Positions 12,170 through 24,700 of a stretch of 63,818 nucleotides of DNA are shown piece by piece. Position 1 is the first letter of the stretch, and the number at the start of each line of letters is the position of its first letter. The stretch is from Candolleomyces eurysporus. Lineage: Eukaryota; Basidiomycota; Agaricomycetes; Agaricales; Psathyrellaceae. The DNA is taken from positions 1-63,818 of the forward strand of contig JANBPK010000883.1 in assembly GCA_027579435.1 (NCBI GenBank), written 5' to 3'. A program made the position numbers and the translations under genes. Under the pieces are notes generated by a model, which saw only the letters and a list, made by a program, of their open reading frames with translations, ran no database searches and had not been told where the DNA came from.

Positions 12170-12785
12170 CGCTACGCCACCCAAGGTTCAGAAAGTTTTT
12201 TGGCTCTACTGCAACTACTGCGAGGGCATAGAAGCTCCAAACAGTCCTTAACTCTTGCAAAGTCACACGGTATTGCAAGAGGGAGAACCAAACGAACGAT
12301 TGGGTGTCGCATGAATCGACTTGCAGCGAGCTCCACCGTGCTCCAGTGAAATCGGAAGAGGGAAAAACTCAGTTGCGGAACGATCCTGGAAATGTCTTCG
12401 TTCCTGCCAATCATATCGAGAATAGCATTGGCTATTTTTGGGAGATCTTGTGAGTCCATTCATTCCTTTGTTTATTGAGGCCCGAAAGGCAATTTTACGC
12501 AGAACGGTGAACGACTCGACTGACTTCGGCTTTTCCTATCATGCCATAGGAGTACCCGAGACTACGTGCGAACCCGCATTGTACTAGTAGTCACCACACT
12601 CAAGTATGTCTCCACCCATGCAGTCTTAACAAGCCTTTCCCACCTCTTCGACATGCTGTCTCTACCGCAGCGGCCACCTTGGCGTCCGGCATATGACATC
12701 CAACCTGTACCTGCGTCTCGTGCACCGAGACCAGCAGTGTGACGATTTCTCAAATAGTGTGTTACCGAAGGGAAGGAATTCAACT
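12170..12785 (+). pseudogene. MYND-finger gene relic (unit 3)
   Basis: This is the longest of the relics. The start (ccacccaaggttcagaaag), the Cys/His exon, the intron and exon 2 up to the TEGK region can all be aligned with the split gene at 21059-30280. Stops and indels occur throughout. It differs from the unit 1 and 2 relics, so it decayed separately. Confidence 0.75.
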
Positions 12786-13129
12786 ACAACTGGAGCGAAA
12801 GCGACAGAAACGCTGTATGTCAGTCCCATATTGGCCGCAGACTAGAGTTGGCAGAGTCCGAAGTTAACACTCCTGAGCAAGAAGCAAATGAGAGTCGGCC
12901 ATGATCAGACCCAGCCGGATGCAAATGAGGAAATCAGAATGACGATATCGAGCGAAATACGCACCACCTTTGAGCTGAATACTAGCTATCTACTTGGGAC
13001 GAACAATAACCGAGGCTCATCCGGCGTAAATCAAGCCCTTGGCATACTTAAATGAGCAGATGAACCGGAAGGACGCAGAGAATGCCGTGCAAAGTGATGG
13101 AACCGGCAGCCGTAGGGCTTCCTACTACA
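12786..13129. other. Intergenic, nothing recognised
   Basis: The stretch lies between the MYND relic and the convergent cation-efflux relic. I see no reading frame or repeat of note. Confidence 0.5.
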
Positions 13130-13960
13130 TTAATTTGAAAGTCCACACCGGGCACCGGTACAAACGCATCGGACACAACCTGATATGTAACCCAGCCCCG
13201 TAAAGCTAAGCGACCCAATCTGCTGCCCGCACACCGTAAGCCATGCTCCTAAAACGAACTGCACCACAGGCCGTTTTGAGTGGTATGCCGTCGCTGTATT
13301 CCGCTTGCTTTCCCAGTGCTCCTGCAGAACCGCTTCGACCGACCGAGGGGTAGGTATGTCCATGCCTACGATTGTGGGGAGCAGGGAATCCGGAAGCGAT
13401 GGAAGTCGGTTTGGTGATTTCAGCAAAGGTGGAGATCGGGGTCCAAGGCGAGACGGGTGTAGGTGTAGGTTGTGTGCGCAACGACGCGTTATCATCATCT
13501 TCCCTCTCTGAAGTGTCTTTTGTTGCCCTCCGCTTCTGCGATGCTGGCTGCGGACGCGAGCGAGCCTGGACGCGGGAAGAACACTGAAAGATTGCAAGAG
13601 TGCATTCGGGAGTGTCGCAGCCGAGCCATTGGGGAGTCTGGGTGGGAGTAAGGGAGAGGGAGGCTCCGGCTCGGCAGGACGGGAATTCACGCTGGGCAAA
13701 GTCGCTGAAGGGGACAAGGCGAAGGTGGGTACGGTCAGCCTTCGCCAAAATTCGGGAGCGAGAGAGGAGANGGGGAGGGATTGGTAGTGGGATGACATGG
13801 TCCCTGTTCTTGCCTGCCCATGATGATGATGGCCATTGGTCACTGGGAAAGTGGAACCGACAGGTGAGTTCACGGGTGGGGGTGTTCTGCCGTCCCCATT
13901 CGTCTGAGGAAACCCAAACATTGTGGGTATCGGACTAGCGGAAGACGGACTCAACAGCGC
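13130..13960 (-). pseudogene. Cation diffusion facilitator relic (unit 3)
   Basis: The minus strand gives a 274-codon frame that starts SPSSASPIPTMFGFPQTNGD. It includes a His run (NGHHHHGQ) and ends near QQIGSLSFTGLGY, where the next membrane segment is lost. Compared with units 1 and 2, the carboxy half is deleted and internal frames drift. The N at 13771 lies inside it. I read it as the most truncated relic of the same CDF gene. Confidence 0.55.
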
Positions 13961-14689
13961 GTCTCCACCGCTCCAAGTGCTTCGGGAGTGGGCGAGTGGT
14001 CGAATCGGCGGCAGGCGGAGTGAAATTCGTTTGTTGGCGTTGGAGGTGCTCCTACAATCGCTGTTGGGGAGTGAGGACCACCGTTTCTATTGATCACAGT
14101 ATCCGAGAATGCNGGGGACGGAGTCGACGAGAAGGGTTATCGCGACCGTGGTTTCGGTGTCGTCCTGGCTTGTGCCAGTGGATTTTTTGGGCTGATGACA
14201 TCGACCTTTGACGGCGGAGAAGTTCTTGAGGCTTTTCACCACTATCAACCAAGAGAACGCAAGCAGATGAGGGAATATGCTCACCAGGCTATACGATTGA
14301 TTGTTCAAGCTCCGAGTCCTGGCTTGGTTGAGGTTGACGTGAACATTCCACTACCAACAATTAGAACGGAGCTTGACACCCCGTGCGGTTGAGCGAGTTG
14401 AATACCGTATCGTTTCAACCAAGGTAATGATGTATTCCTTTGAGGGTCGCTGAAGGAGACTCAAAATTGTGACCCGAACACAACTTCGGAGGCGGTTGTT
14501 GGCATTGTCTCTCGGTCCTGGCTTCAGTGCATGTGCAATGAGAACTATCCTTCCGTCTCAGCGACCTCAAATGCAAAATTTGAAACCAAATACTCACCTT
14601 TCGATTCCCAGCAAAGAACTTTGGATAGACAAGAGAAACCGCCATATCATTGATGGCGGGCTGGCCAATCGAAACCATAACTACGGCGA
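13961..14689. other. Intergenic, mixed relics
   Basis: The first part corresponds to the spacer of units 1 and 2 (a shared gctcaccaggctat block). The second part (14400-14690) resembles the 5' flank of the MYND gene (tgatggcgggctggccaatc). No intact gene is seen; one N lies at 14113. Confidence 0.45.
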
Positions 14690-14783
14690 TCTATAGCCTC
14701 ACGGCGCTTCTTGGAACAAGAGCCAAGAAGCCTTCCACAGCTTTACCCTTCTTCCCTTTCCCTTCCCTTTCATGTCATTGCCG
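14690..14783 (+). promoter_or_regulatory. Diverged NLR promoter block (NLR-4)
   Basis: The order GCCT, GGCGCTT, ACAAGAGCCAAGAAG and the long pyrimidine tract is kept, but the TATA-like AATAAAA is degraded to AACAAGA. Of the six blocks lying before an NLR start, this is the least conserved. Confidence 0.45.
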
Positions 14784-16797
14784 ATGACGACCTATTTCAG
14801 CGGTGCCCATGATTTTTCTGTGAAGGAGCTCAATGTGATTAACGCTGCACCCCCCACTGGTGATCCTCTCAGCGGTGAGGGCTCTGACTCTGTTTATTAC
14901 TGGATTCCTGCTCAATTAACTACCTCTTGTCACAGACCTAGCATCTCGAATTGCAGCAGGCGCCCTGCACGACTCGGACGAGCGCTGCGACGCTCCAAAG
15001 TGCCATCCAGAAACTCGAGTCGCCGTTCAAGGCGAGATTTACAGTTGGATCACCCACGGTGACCCAGACCCAACGCAGAAGATGGTGAAGATAAAATGGG
15101 TCACAGGTCCTGCGGGCACTGGAAAATCCGCCATTATGGGGTCGCTGGCAGATACGTGCAAGAGGGACGGGGTCCTCGCCGTGACATTCTTTTTTTCGGC
15201 TTCAGCATCTCCGGACCGTCGAAGGAAGTCGGCTTTCATCCTCACCCTGGCGTATCAACTCGCAGAGCACCTACCAGCACTCAAGGATCTTGTAGCCCAG
15301 GCTATACGGAATAAGCCCCTTTTGTTCAAGAAAAACCTTCGCGTCCAGATGGAGGCACTCATCCTGGCTCCTCTGCGGCAGGTCGCTGTCGAATCGAACG
15401 TGTCAGGGGTCGTGTTGGTCGACGGACTCGATGAGTGCGAAGCAGAGCAATCCTTCGACACTCATGTCTCTCCACGCGCTGGAGAGTTAATTGAACGAAC
15501 AAAGGACGAAGACCAATTGGAGATTTTACAAGTCCTGCAAGAAGCCGCCCTCGACCCTGCATTTCCCTTCCGAATCGTCATCGCCAGCCGCCCAGAACGT
15601 GTTTTCCGGGAGTTCTTCAACGACGAAAGCCAGAAGTCATTGTTCGCTCCCACTCTCATTTTGGATGAGAAATACAACCCCAATTCCGACATCGCTCTGT
15701 TCCTTCAGGCCAAGTTCAGTGAAATTCGACGTCGCTACAACCTTAGCCCGTCATGGCCTTCCCCGGAAATTCTGGCCACTTTAATCGACCAGGCCTCCGG
15801 TCAATTCGTTTATGTGGCGACCATCATTCGATACATCACGACCTCCCGTCACGGGAGTCCTCACACACTCCTTGACTCAGTTTTGAATTTGAAACCGAGC
15901 TCACGGACAAACCTGTTGTGCCATCTTGACGCCTTTTACACCCATATCTTGCAGTTGGCGCCGAATCCCACACTCGCTGTGATGTGGCTTTGGATTATCA
16001 GGGGAGAATTCCCCGACGTTGCCTATGGTCTCTTTACCTTTGCGGACCAGGCCCCCCCTGCTTTCCTTGTGAACCTACTACTTCAAGCAGATGACGGTGA
16101 CGCAGAATATGTGCTTGGAGACCTACACTCCTTGATCGACGTACCTCCTTCCAACGACTTGGAAACACCATATCGATTTCACCATAAATCCTTGCATGAC
16201 TTTCTGGGCAGCGAGGAACGTTGCGGGCCGGTTTATGTTGGTTGTATGCAGCATGCAGAATTCCTCTGGGGCAGGTTTTTGGATATATGTACACGTGAGT
16301 ACACATGTTCATCATGCTTACACGATCGGCTTGCAGTTACTGACGCTGTGTTTCACAGACAAAGGTTTATCGGCATGCCGTCCGTCAGACCAGCAGAGAT
16401 TCCTCCTTTTCTTTTTCAACCTGCACATGCCTTATATCTCGCGGTTTACCTCCCGACTCAATTTCGCCCCGTCCTCCGTTGGCTGGTGGGCGTCGAGGTG
16501 TGTTTCGCATTCAGAGAGAAATATTAGGCTTCTGTTTCATTATGTCCATTCGGAGGTACAGTCTGAGCTTCATTCTTCTGTTTGTTTAAATGGCATGCTG
16601 ACCTCCCTCCATAGTGCCATTGGTATCAGTGCAGCCCGACATGCAAACTTTGGCGGAGCTCCATTTTGCGTCACTGCAAGAAAGCTGATTGGGAAGTACC
16701 AAGCCGGACGTGGCTCCTTCGTCATCCATCTCCCAAGTACTCTTCCCTCGTGGACGTGCTTCGACCCAAGGTGGACGTACTGAGTGGTGAATCTTGA
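14784..16797 (+). CDS. NLR-4: NACHT NTPase, intact
   Basis: Exons are 14784-14874, 14936-16294, 16359-16555 and 16615-16797, with no N and no frameshift. The product is 609 aa. Walker A GPAGTGKS is at residues 88-95, Walker B VVLVDGLDECE near 189-199, and IVIASRPERVF near 244-254. The C-terminal half is helical, without recognisable WD40, ankyrin or TPR repeats, and ends in the CHWYQC..C exon. An in-frame ATG 12 bases upstream (14772) would add four residues; 14784 matches the other copies. This copy is a good reference for the family. It presumably hydrolyses ATP or GTP and oligomerises in the cytosol, as known NACHT proteins do. Confidence 0.92.
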
Positions 16798-17219
16798 CCC
16801 ACATTAGCTTCGATGCTATAGCTATACATTTCAGAGTCCGAATACGCATAGTGAACTCACCGGAACCAATTTGCTATAGCAGAGAAAATCCTCTTGCTAT
16901 GTACCTTGTGCCAGCCAGATTTAGGAGACAACACGATTTCTTCGATTGTCTCATACCGAAAGAGTGGCCAAAATCAAAGCTTCCGTTTTGCAACATATCG
17001 TCTATCCCACCATGGGTACAGGACTTGGAGTCATGGTAGACTTTAGATGCGACTTGAGTAACTCATATCCGACTACGAGGTATAGTAAAAATTTCATACA
17101 AATCAAAGCAAGTAAGGAGAGGGCTATGCCACCTTACAACACACGCACGTACGTCCCGGACATGATCGATATACTATAGGTCAGGGCTACTCACCCTGGG
17201 CATTTCTCATTCTTTCTTC
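16798..17219. other. NLR 3' flank (unit 4)
   Basis: This is a diverged version of the flank seen after NLR-1 and NLR-2; for example, the block around gcaacatatcgtctatccc is shared. No gene. Confidence 0.6.
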
Positions 17220-17460
17220 CTCCATGTCACACGACTCACGGGGGTTGTGGCATCGTTTCAGCGTGCTACAGGTCCTGCAAAGCCGTACAGCACTGCAACA
17301 GGGAGCACTAACCAGCAATTTGCAGCGAAATACAACATGCTCGAGGGAGATTGGAAACGGAGCAGAGACGATCCTGAGGGGATCTTCTCTGGTTCAGTTC
17401 GTCCTTCGAGGATAGTGAGTCATTATCAGGGGATCCTGTAAATCTGTCGTTTTTACATGT
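17220..17460 (+). pseudogene. MYND-finger gene relic (unit 4)
   Basis: This short remnant aligns with the Cys/His exon and the following region of the MYND gene (for example caacagggagcactaaccag). It is cut off by the inverted-repeat element that starts near 17560. Confidence 0.6.
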
Positions 17461-17559
17461 TCTCCCCTTGATAATCTCGCTGGCCCCGAATGCAAATGGT
17501 GTGGGTTCCTATCCTGCAATACCGATGAGAAAAATTAAGAGAAGCTAGAACAAGGGCTC

Positions 17560-18400
17560 TAAAGAGATCGACGAGATCGACGCGAGATCGAGCGCGACCA
17601 GAAAGTCCGACCGACTGGGAGGCCGGTTCGCGGTTCGCGGTTCGTGGTCCGCAGTTCGAGGTTTGCGAATCCAGTAAGCACCTTCTGGGGCGCTGTTGAG
17701 AACTGCAGGTGCGGTAGGAGGAGCAAGGAAATATATTTCACAAAGCAAGACGGTTATCATGATAACAATACACTCACTGATCCCCCGAGATGGTCCATGC
17801 TCAAGGAAATATAGAAGATATCAGCTAGCCAGACTATGGTCGGCTCATAATTGTATGTCACCTCCCAAACTTCCTCTCGAAAAGTTGCCCATAACACATT
17901 CAGAAATTCATCATTAAGACCCAAGGAGGCCTGCAGAAATTCGTGAACAGGCACAGATAGGTACTTCATGAGCTCAGGAATATGTACTGATTGTGCAAGC
18001 TCGATAATGGGCTTTGTCAAGCTGGTTAGGTTAAAGAACTTAGCAAATCCTCGAATTGGATGCCCTCAAGAACTTGAGGGCGTTTGTAATGGTGAGATGA
18101 GAATGCGGAGATAATGCCGATGAGACGAAGTGAAGTCATCTGGTGCTTAGTGGGGAGAGGTGGCACAGGACCTTGCTCGTCGTTGATGGAAAAATAAGCA
18201 CCGCTTCTGCAGACAACGGAGACACAATAATATTGCTACAAACGACCATGAACCAAGTAGAGCGAGTTCATACTGTTACACTGGACCGTGAACAGCGAAC
18301 CTCGAACCGCGAACTGCGAACCGCGAACCACGCTCCCAGTCGATCAGGTGTCCTCAGCGCTCTGTCGCGCTGATCAGTCGCCGTGGGAATTGATCTCATT
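17560..18400. mobile_element. Small inverted-repeat element, about 0.84 kb
   Basis: The ends carry imperfect inverted repeats made of GGTTCGC-type units. The left end has cgactgggaggccggttcgc (about 17612-17631). The right end, reverse-complemented, has cgactgggagcgtggttcgc (about 18345-18326). The similarity extends over roughly 90 bp on each side. Inside is a minus-strand relic ORF. I could not define a target duplication. The size and the lack of a transposase suggest a non-autonomous DNA element. Confidence 0.6.
17757..18063 (-). pseudogene. KDZ-associated (CxC5-like) ORF relic
   Basis: The minus frame reads FNLTSLTKPIIELAQSVH, then EFLQASLGLNDEFLNVLWAT and FREEVWEV. This pattern resembles the amino part of proteins annotated in Agaricomycetes as 'CxC5 like cysteine cluster associated with KDZ'. 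The cysteine cluster itself is absent, so the ORF is truncated. The assignment rests on memory of the family pattern, not on an alignment. Confidence 0.4.
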
Positions 18401-18631
18401 CAGAATCCGTCGTTCCGATGAGCGGCAAGCGTGACAACCCCAAAATTCTGAGCACTCGATTCTCCATCGTTTGGACGGAAAAAAAAAAGCAGATTATACA
18501 TTACCATGGTCACATTAATTCATAATCCAAATATCAGGCTGCCCAGAGGGGTGGAAGGCGGTCAGATCATGGAGTTCCGATTGACTGGGATTCGGAACAT
18601 GTGAGAAGTGATAGTACGCTTCCGAATTATG

Positions 18632-18726
18632 TAGGCACAGCCTACTTGGCGCTTAACTTGAAATAAAAGCCGAGAAGGAACAGCTTTATCGCTCCTTCCC
18701 TTTCCTTCCCTTCCCTGTCATTGACG
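18632..18726 (+). promoter_or_regulatory. NLR-family promoter block (NLR-5)
   Basis: The block reads GGCACAGCCT, GGCGCTTA, AAATAAAAGCCGAGAAGG and ACAGCTTTA, then a CCTTCCCTTCCCTGTCATTGACG tract split by a few bases before the ATG at 18727. Confidence 0.6.
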
Positions 18727-20741
18727 ATGTCGACTTATTTCAGCGACGCCCATGATTTTTCCGTGAAGGAATTCAATGTGATCAATGCAGGACCTCACAT
18801 CGGTGATCCTCTTAACGGTGAGGGCTCCGAGTCTGCTCATATACCAAGCTCCTGCTCAATTTATCAGGTCCTGTCCCAGACCTAGTGTCTCAAATCGCAA
18901 TAGGCGCATTGCACGATTCGGCTGAACGCTGCGACGCACCAAAGTGCCATCCAGAGACCCGAGTCGCAGTCCAAGACGAGATTTACGGCTGGATTGTCCA
19001 CGGCGACCCAGACCCAGCGCGGAAGATGGCGAAGATTAAATGGGTCACAGGTCCTGCGGGCACTGGAAAATCCGCCATTATGGGGTCGGTGGCAGAAACG
19101 TGTAAGCAAGATGGGGTCCCCGTAGTGACATTCTTTTTTTCGGCTTCAGCGTCCCCGGACCGTCGACGGAAGTCGGCTTTCATCCCTACCCTGGCGTATC
19201 AGCTCGCAGAGTATCTACCAGCACTCAAGAATCCCATCGCACAGGCCATACGGGATAAACCCCTTTTGTTCAAGAAGAATCTTCGCGTCCAGATGGAGGC
19301 GCTCATCCTGACGCCACTGCGGCAGGTTGCGATCGAATCGAAGGTGTCAGGCGTCGTGTTGGTCGATGGGGTTGATGAGTGCGAGGTAGAGCAGTTCTTT
19401 GACTCTCATGTCTCTCCAGTGTCTCCACGTGCTGGAGAGTCGATCAGGCGAACAAAGGATCAAGACCAGTTGGAGATTTTGGAAGTCTTACAAGAAGCCG
19501 CCCTGAACCCTGCATTTCCCTTCCGAATTGTTATCGCCAGCCGCCCAGAACGTGTTTTTCGGGATTATTTTAACGACGATAGCCACAAGTCATCATTCGC
19601 TCCCCCTCTCATCTTGGATGAGAAATACAACCCCAACGCCGACATCGCGTTGTTCCTCCGAGCCAAGTTCAGTGAAATTCGGCGTCGCTACAACTTCAGC
19701 CCGTCATGGCCTTCCCCAGAAATTCTTGCTACTTTGCTCGACCAGGCCTCTGGTCAATTCATTTATGCGGTTACTGTCATCCGGTATATAACCACTTCTC
19801 GTTACGGGAGTCCTCACGCACTCCTTGACCGGGTATTGAAATTGAAACCAACGAGCTCTGGGACAAACCCCTTTTCCCACCTTGACGCCTTCTACACTCA
19901 TATCTTGCAGTCGGCCCCGAATCCTATACTTGCCGTGCAGTGGCTTTGGGTCCTCAACGGGCGATTGGGTCCAGGTGGCTTTTATCCTTTCGTATGGGTG
20001 GGCGGCAATCCTGCTGCTTTCCTTGTCAATCTATTACTTCAAACAGATGACGGCAACGCAGAGTATGTGCTTGGAGACCTACACTCCTTGATCAGTGTAC
20101 CTCCTTCCGACGACTTGGAAACACCATATCAATCTTACCATAAATCCTTGTACGACTTTTTGGGCAGCGAGGACCGCTGCGGGCCAATTTTTGTCGGGCG
20201 TACGCAATGTGAAGAGTTCCTCTGGAGCAGGTTTTTCGATATCTGTACGCGTGAGTTCATCATGTTGATACGATCGGCTTGCAGCTAATCATCCTGTCTT
20301 TCACAGACAAAGGTTTACCGGCATGCTGTCCGTTAGACCAGCAGAAGTTCCTTCCTTGCTTTTTCAACCTGTACATGCCCCGCATCCCGCGGTTTACTTC
20401 CCAACTCAATTTCGCCCCATCCTCCGTCGACTGGTGGGCGTCGGAGTGTATTTCGCATTCAGAGGTAGGTGTTAGGCATCTGTTCGAATCTGTCCATTAT
20501 CAGGTACAGTGTGAGCCTCATTCCTCTGTTTCAATGGCATACTGACCTCCTTTCTCAGTGTCATTGGTACCGGTGCAGCCCAGCATGCAAACTTTGGCGT
20601 AATTCCATTTTGTATCACTGTAAGAAGGCTGATTGGAAAGTACCAAGCTGGACGGGGATTCTTCGTAATCGATTCAACAAGGGCATTTATCTTGCTCTTG
20701 AACGCAGATATATACGTAGTCGCGAACCTCAACTCACCTGA
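18727..20741 (+). CDS. NLR-5: NACHT NTPase, intact
   Basis: Exons are 18727-18817, 18880-20250, 20307-20503 and 20559-20741. The frame is clean and gives 613 aa. Leader MSTYFSDAHDFSVKEFNV, Walker A GPAGTGKS, Walker B VVLVDGVDECE and IVIASRPERVFRDYF are all present. The variable segment reads NGRLGPGGFYPFVWVGGN, quite unlike NLR-1 to NLR-4 but close in its first half to NLR-6. The tail after CHWYRC is shared in style with NLR-6 (ILRNRFNK). The MYND gene split by the KDZ transposon begins about 320 bp downstream on the same strand. Confidence 0.92.
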
Positions 20742-21058
20742 GTCCTCACGTTATAACTATATGTTTCTTTCACCCCATTGGTAGTGAAAGATATCCCTCC
20801 ATTTCAGCAACATAGAATGCACAAATATGAAATCAAACACTCACCCTTTCATTCATAGTCAGATTCATGTTACCGGCACATTGACATTGCATGGTATGGA
20901 CAACAGAAATGAGACGAAATCGTGCCAGGATTGATTCTAATACGCACCACATGTATATTGATTGCGGGTTCGTCGGTCAAGCCATAGGTTCGGCCTACTA
21001 CTCTTGGACGCTTCCTCTCTTTTTTTCTTCCGATTTACTTTTTACTTACTTGAACACC
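20742..21058. other. NLR-5 to MYND spacer
   Basis: This stretch aligns with 11917-12169 after NLR-3 (shared tgattgcgggttcgtcggtc block), so it contains the MYND gene's promoter in both units. No gene. Confidence 0.55.
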
Positions 21059-21284
21059 ATGCCACCCAAGGTTCGGAAAGTCTTTTCGCCCTACTGCAGC
21101 TACTGCAAAAGTACAGAAGCTCCAAACAGTCTTTGGTTCTTGCAAAGTCACGCATGCTGCAAGAGGGAGCACCAAACCAGCGACTGGGGGTTGCATAAGT
21201 TGACTTGCAGGAAAATACGCCGTGCTCCAGTGAAATATGAAGACGAAGAGACTCAGTTGCGGAACGATTTTGGAAATGTCTTTG

Positions 21285-21292
21285 TTCCTGCC
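21285..21292. repeat. 8-bp target site duplication, left
   Basis: TTCCTGCC directly precedes the element and is repeated exactly at 29320-29327. An 8-bp duplication is what KDZ elements such as Zisupton are known to make. Confidence 0.92.
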
Positions 21293-21754
21293 CACCTGAT
21301 CCTCATCAAAATGCCAGCTAACTAGCTGGGCAAAGGGGGGGGTGTTTGACCAGCTGGCTTAGCTAGAAAGGCGTACCTGCCACTCACTGTCAATAATTCT
21401 GGATGGAATGCCGTTTCAGGAAAGCGTCCCTCAGATAAAGTAGACGGTGGGTGAGGAGGTAGATTATAGTAGAGATAATGGGATAGTAGGATAGATAACA
21501 ATGAAATGACGTACCTTCGGAGGATCTCCCGTTTGACAGGTATCGGATGGGAGCTCGGAACGACCGGGATGTCGTCGCTCCCATCAATGTGCCTGTCCGC
21601 CGCAATCGTCGGTGCCAAAGCGTGTTCCACGCTGTTTCCCATGGTTGGTCCGGCGTCTGATCGCTGTCTGGACGCTTTCCCGCGCTCCTCCCTCCCGCCA
21701 CATCCATGTCCCTCTTCGGCAGAGCTCGGCATCATATCTTCCCATCAATTCTCT
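21293..21754. repeat. Left terminal inverted repeat, 462 bp
   Basis: It matches the reverse complement of 28858-29319 almost base for base. Similarity ends at cccatcaattctct. A 137-codon minus-strand frame here exists only because the repeat happens to lack stops in that frame. Confidence 0.92.
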
Positions 21755-21780
21755 TCTCTTCCCCCTCGTCATACCTTGTA

Positions 21781-24700
21781 ATGCCGTCAACTGGAAAGTC
21801 CAAGGGTAGTTCCAGGCGGGTCAATGCACCCTATGTGCAACGAAACGGACCTGATGGTGTTGGTTCCTCCAAAGCTGTTGCCCAAAGCCTGGGACCTAAA
21901 GACCTTGATGCAGCCCGGGATGAAGCAGAGAGGAATCGTGCAATTGTTAACAACTGTACGTTACAACCAACATCGGCCAAGAACTTCACAGATCTCCTAT
22001 AGTATTAGGACCTCGACACAAGGAAATTCTCTCAGATATCCATCGCGATACTCACGATGACGAAGAAATGGGGGATTTCGGGGTTGGTGCGGATATAGAG
22101 GAACTCCCTGCCACCCCGGACGACATCGCATCTCTTGGGAACGTGGCGGATGCAGTGATGGAAGTGATCTATGATCAGTAAGTCCATCGCTCGCTTCCGA
22201 TTGTATCTGACATCCCCACAGGCGCGTAACTCGTCTTCAACCTGGATGGAGGGCTCGTACCACCCAACTCCATGAGAACTGGGGCAACATTGACGATCTT
22301 GCCACTGCGTTCTTACAGTGGAAAAACTCGTCAAGCATGTCACCAACCACCCCTGATGGCACCGGAGCACCGCAACCGCCATTACTCGAGTTTGACATGG
22401 AGCTCATTGATCTATTCTCACTAGAACGGAAGCTTCATGTCAATTTGCCCGACAACAAAACCATTGTGCCACATCTCATTGCACAAGGATATCTTCCCAC
22501 CACACCAATCAAGCCCCTGGTTGCGATCTCTCTCCGAACGTTAGATTTCTACAAAATTTTGCGCCAACGAAAGCCATCGTTTAGCGTGGAATCGTTCACT
22601 AAAGTCCTGTGTGATTTATACAAGGTGCGAGATAACTAATGTTCCTATCCATAACTTCATATCGCTGACTTTGATTATAGCATCCCTACCAGCGGCGTTG
22701 GCGCCGAGTATTTGCCGATTCATTTGAGCTGTACCTCACGATTACATGTGCAGTTGAAAAGCGCATCCACACTGCTCTGGATCGCTGCTCGGAACACTGG
22801 CGTGTCCTCAACGCCTGCCCTGCGTGCATGTATGAGCTAGAAGGGGAGCCGACACTCCGGTATCGCCTTGAGATCTCGATGGACGGCAATGATTCCCAGA
22901 AGCGCATCAAGGACAAAGGAATGGCGGGTGACGTGAGGGAGTATGTCAGCGATTACATGATTCCTATGCCAGAGGTTGACGTGTGGAGTGCCGAACTGAC
23001 GGAATCTCAGCCGGATGAAGAGGAACCAACTGCGACAGACGACTCCATAGTGGATGACTCAACAGTGGATGACACGGTCAAGGAATGTGTGAAGAACTGG
23101 AAAGCTGCTCAGTCTGACAGCCGTAAGAAGGCCGCGGGCATCTTTGACGAGACAGGGTGGTTCGCAAGTGCATGTAGGCATGGAATCCTTCTGTGGGTGA
23201 CGGACATGGTTCAGTCGGGCGAACAGTGAGTAATGGTTCCCTCTCCTTAGGCTGTGCTAACGGATCCAGATCAAAATATCCCCTGTCAATTGTCAACAGG
23301 GCACTCAGCATACTCGGTCCCCGCATTGCAATTGGTTACGACATCGGTTGCAAATTCGCATCCACGATCAAGAACAGCGTGTTGGGTTTGCGTTTTGCAG
23401 AGTCCAACTCACGATGTCTGGTGAACACCTACCATGGCTACGCACATAACTATCAGTGTCAGACACAGAACCATCCAAACAACATCGAGGGAGTTGGCTT
23501 AGAAGATTTTGAAACAATGGAACACTTTTTTTCGGGTTCGAATGCCGCAGCCGGACTCCTCTGGCATGCAACCAAATTTCGGCGGCGACTCTACCTGGAT
23601 CTCTATCTGAAGCAAGCTGACGCCGATAAGTATCTTCAAATTGGGAAGATGCTTCTGGGGAATTACAAGCAAGCACAGAAGATCATCTGCGAGGAGGGGA
23701 TTATGTTGAATGAAGCACTTCAAGCAGAGGGCATTACGACGGCCGATCTAGACCAGTGGCAGTCCGAACAGCGGGAGTACTTCGATTCGAATCTCGGCAA
23801 GGAGCCTGAGAAGGACCTTCACCGAATTGCTTATGTCGAACTCCTGATTGAATACACCCAGGCACGGTAAGTTGAACATTCTATTAAACTCTGCATGAAC
23901 TCATGTTTTACAGTGAAAAATCACTGTCAAAGGGGTTAGCGTTTTGCAACAACATCCCAGAGGATTACGACATAAATCAAAATTCTGCTTCTGAGACTTA
24001 CGAATCAGCCCTCTCAAAGACGTGCCAACTGGAAACCCAGCGTCGACGTGCCAGGGAGAAAGTGAAAGAGCTCGATGGTGAACTTATAGAGATGGAGCTT
24101 CGATTGCATATCGAGAAGCGCTGGGATGCAACGACCCCTGCATATCGCGAGACGGTGCAGCAGATCAATCAACGTCAATACCGCCAAGCGCTGGAAGACA
24201 TCCAGAAACTTGTTGTTCAACGGTTATTTGAACTGCACCGATTAAATCTTAGTAACATTGGTAAGTACGTCAATTTCATGATGACTGTTACTCACCGCTG
24301 ACGTTGACGACAGGGTACAAGGCCCGAGTCACGCTAGCCAAGGCTATGCGCACTCGGTCCCGGGCCATTCAAACCACTATCAACAAGTACAACCGCACTG
24401 TCGTTGCTCTTGGGCGTTCCGACACCCTGGACTTCGCCCGTGCTGCCCAGTATAATTTCATTGAAGAATTCGAGCTTCTGAAGCACAGTCACGCCGATCT
24501 CACAAATGTACGCTGGAAAGAGCCGAGAATTCGGGAAGCTATGAAGAGGCATCAGCGAATCAAACGGGCGCATGAGGAGATCGAGCGGCTGCATGTGGAG
24601 ATCCTGCGGGTCTATTCTGCAATTGAAGCTGAGCGGAATCACTTCAAGTCTACTCTCCTCAAGTTGAAGGAATCTCAAGATCCGATATATGTTGTTGTGG

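Noticed and set aside
17590..18340. GGTTCGC-type repeats as a CRISPR or telomere-like array
   Set aside because: The units are degenerate and without spacers, and the two groups are in inverted orientation, which fits element ends.
21322..21735. A 137-codon frame here and its near-identical twin at 28877-29290, apparently a duplicated gene
   Set aside because: Both lie inside the 462-bp terminal inverted repeats of the KDZ element. The match is due to the repeat, and the predicted protein has no known pattern.
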